Below, piece by piece: positions 31,906-32,036 of a stretch of DNA of 32,036 nucleotides (the first letter of the stretch is position 1; each line of letters begins with the position of its first letter). Where the stretch lies: positions 1 through 32,036 of the forward strand of contig REBS01000182.1 of the NCBI GenBank assembly GCA_007692605.1, read 5' to 3'. Source of the stretch: Gemmatimonadales bacterium. GTDB lineage: Bacteria; Gemmatimonadota; Gemmatimonadetes; Longimicrobiales; Gaopeijiaceae. The notes beneath the pieces were generated by a model, which had not been told where the DNA came from, did no database searches, and saw only the letters and a list, made by a program, of their open reading frames with translations. The position numbers were made by a program, and so were the translations under genes.

Positions 31906-32036
31906 AGGCGCAGGAGGGGGGTGAGCGCGACCAGGAAGGCGCCGCAGGCCACGACCAGAAGCCCCGGGCCGAGGCCCGCCGCGGACATGGGATGGTGCAC
32001 GAGGAGTTCCTCGAGCAGGGCCCGCTCCTCTACGAC
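31893..32036 (-). CDS. C-terminal 47 residues of a predicted membrane protein (5' end outside window)
   Basis: Reading leftward from the window edge, the frame is open for 47 codons and stops at TAA (31895-31893). It begins VVEERALLEELLVHHPMSAA and then contains a single strong hydrophobic helix, GLGPGLLVVACGAFLVALTPLLRL, ending RLARW. One helix near a basic C-terminus is typical of the last helix of a polytopic transporter, but the family cannot be named from so little. The gene converges with mntP. Confidence 0.55.
   Translation of the reverse strand, partial: VVEERALLEELLVHHPMSAAGLGPGLLVVACGAFLVALTPLLRLARW

Overview
The window comes from a GC-rich Gram-negative bacterium. The mix of SusC/SusD outer-membrane pairs, secreted M14 peptidases with DxDxDG-type loops, many small lipoproteins and an Mrp-type antiporter fits Gemmatimonadota best. 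This is inferred from gene content and composition; no rRNA or marker phylogeny is present. Most genes overlap or lie close together, and no transposase, integrase, tRNA, rRNA or CRISPR array was seen.

Region 1 (1-9850, + strand) is a direct tandem duplication of a SusC/SusD-like nutrient-uptake pair with a period of 5249 bp. Copy 1 is cut by the window start and begins at residue 91 of SusC. Copy 2 is complete. The two copies match through 4413/9662 with a single synonymous mismatch (4388/9637), then diverge inside the susD stop codon (TGA versus TAG). A 564-bp leader with two strong hairpins separates them, and a strong hairpin follows copy 2. Two small lipoproteins then converge on a strong intrinsic terminator (10397-10440).

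Region 2 (10828-14653, - strand) is a two-gene M14 carboxypeptidase-like operon. The downstream gene keeps the M14 metal and catalytic residues. The upstream gene has lost them, with HxxE replaced by ExxH, and carries an extra beta-rich domain, so it looks like a pseudo-peptidase.

Region 3 (14750-22587, - strand) is an eleven-gene, mostly overlapping operon for a multisubunit cation/proton antiporter. Its order is E-F-G-(MbhD-like)-(MbhE-like)-B-C-D-D-small membrane protein-D. That is the order of the antiporter half of archaeal Mbh hydrogenases. MrpA is reduced to two small C-terminal pieces, and the hydrogenase genes are replaced by two more proton-channel subunits.

Region 4 (22739-28432, - strand) is housekeeping: transketolase, leucyl-tRNA synthetase, dodecin and a DUF983-type membrane protein.

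Region 5 (28433-32036) is looser. It holds a repeat-bearing intergenic region with a near-palindrome, a protein with a C-terminal XRE-type helix-turn-helix, a secreted lipoprotein, an MntP-like manganese exporter, a 555-bp non-coding stretch dense in short repeats and hairpins, and the C-terminal end of a membrane protein entering from the right edge.

Taken together, the window describes outer-membrane import of polymeric or peptide nutrients, periplasmic peptide processing, sodium/proton homeostasis and central metabolism. The most unusual items are the near-perfect susCD tandem, the active/degenerate M14 pair, the Mbh-ordered antiporter with three D-type subunits, and the repeat-rich intergenic regions at 28470-28722 and 31406-31905.
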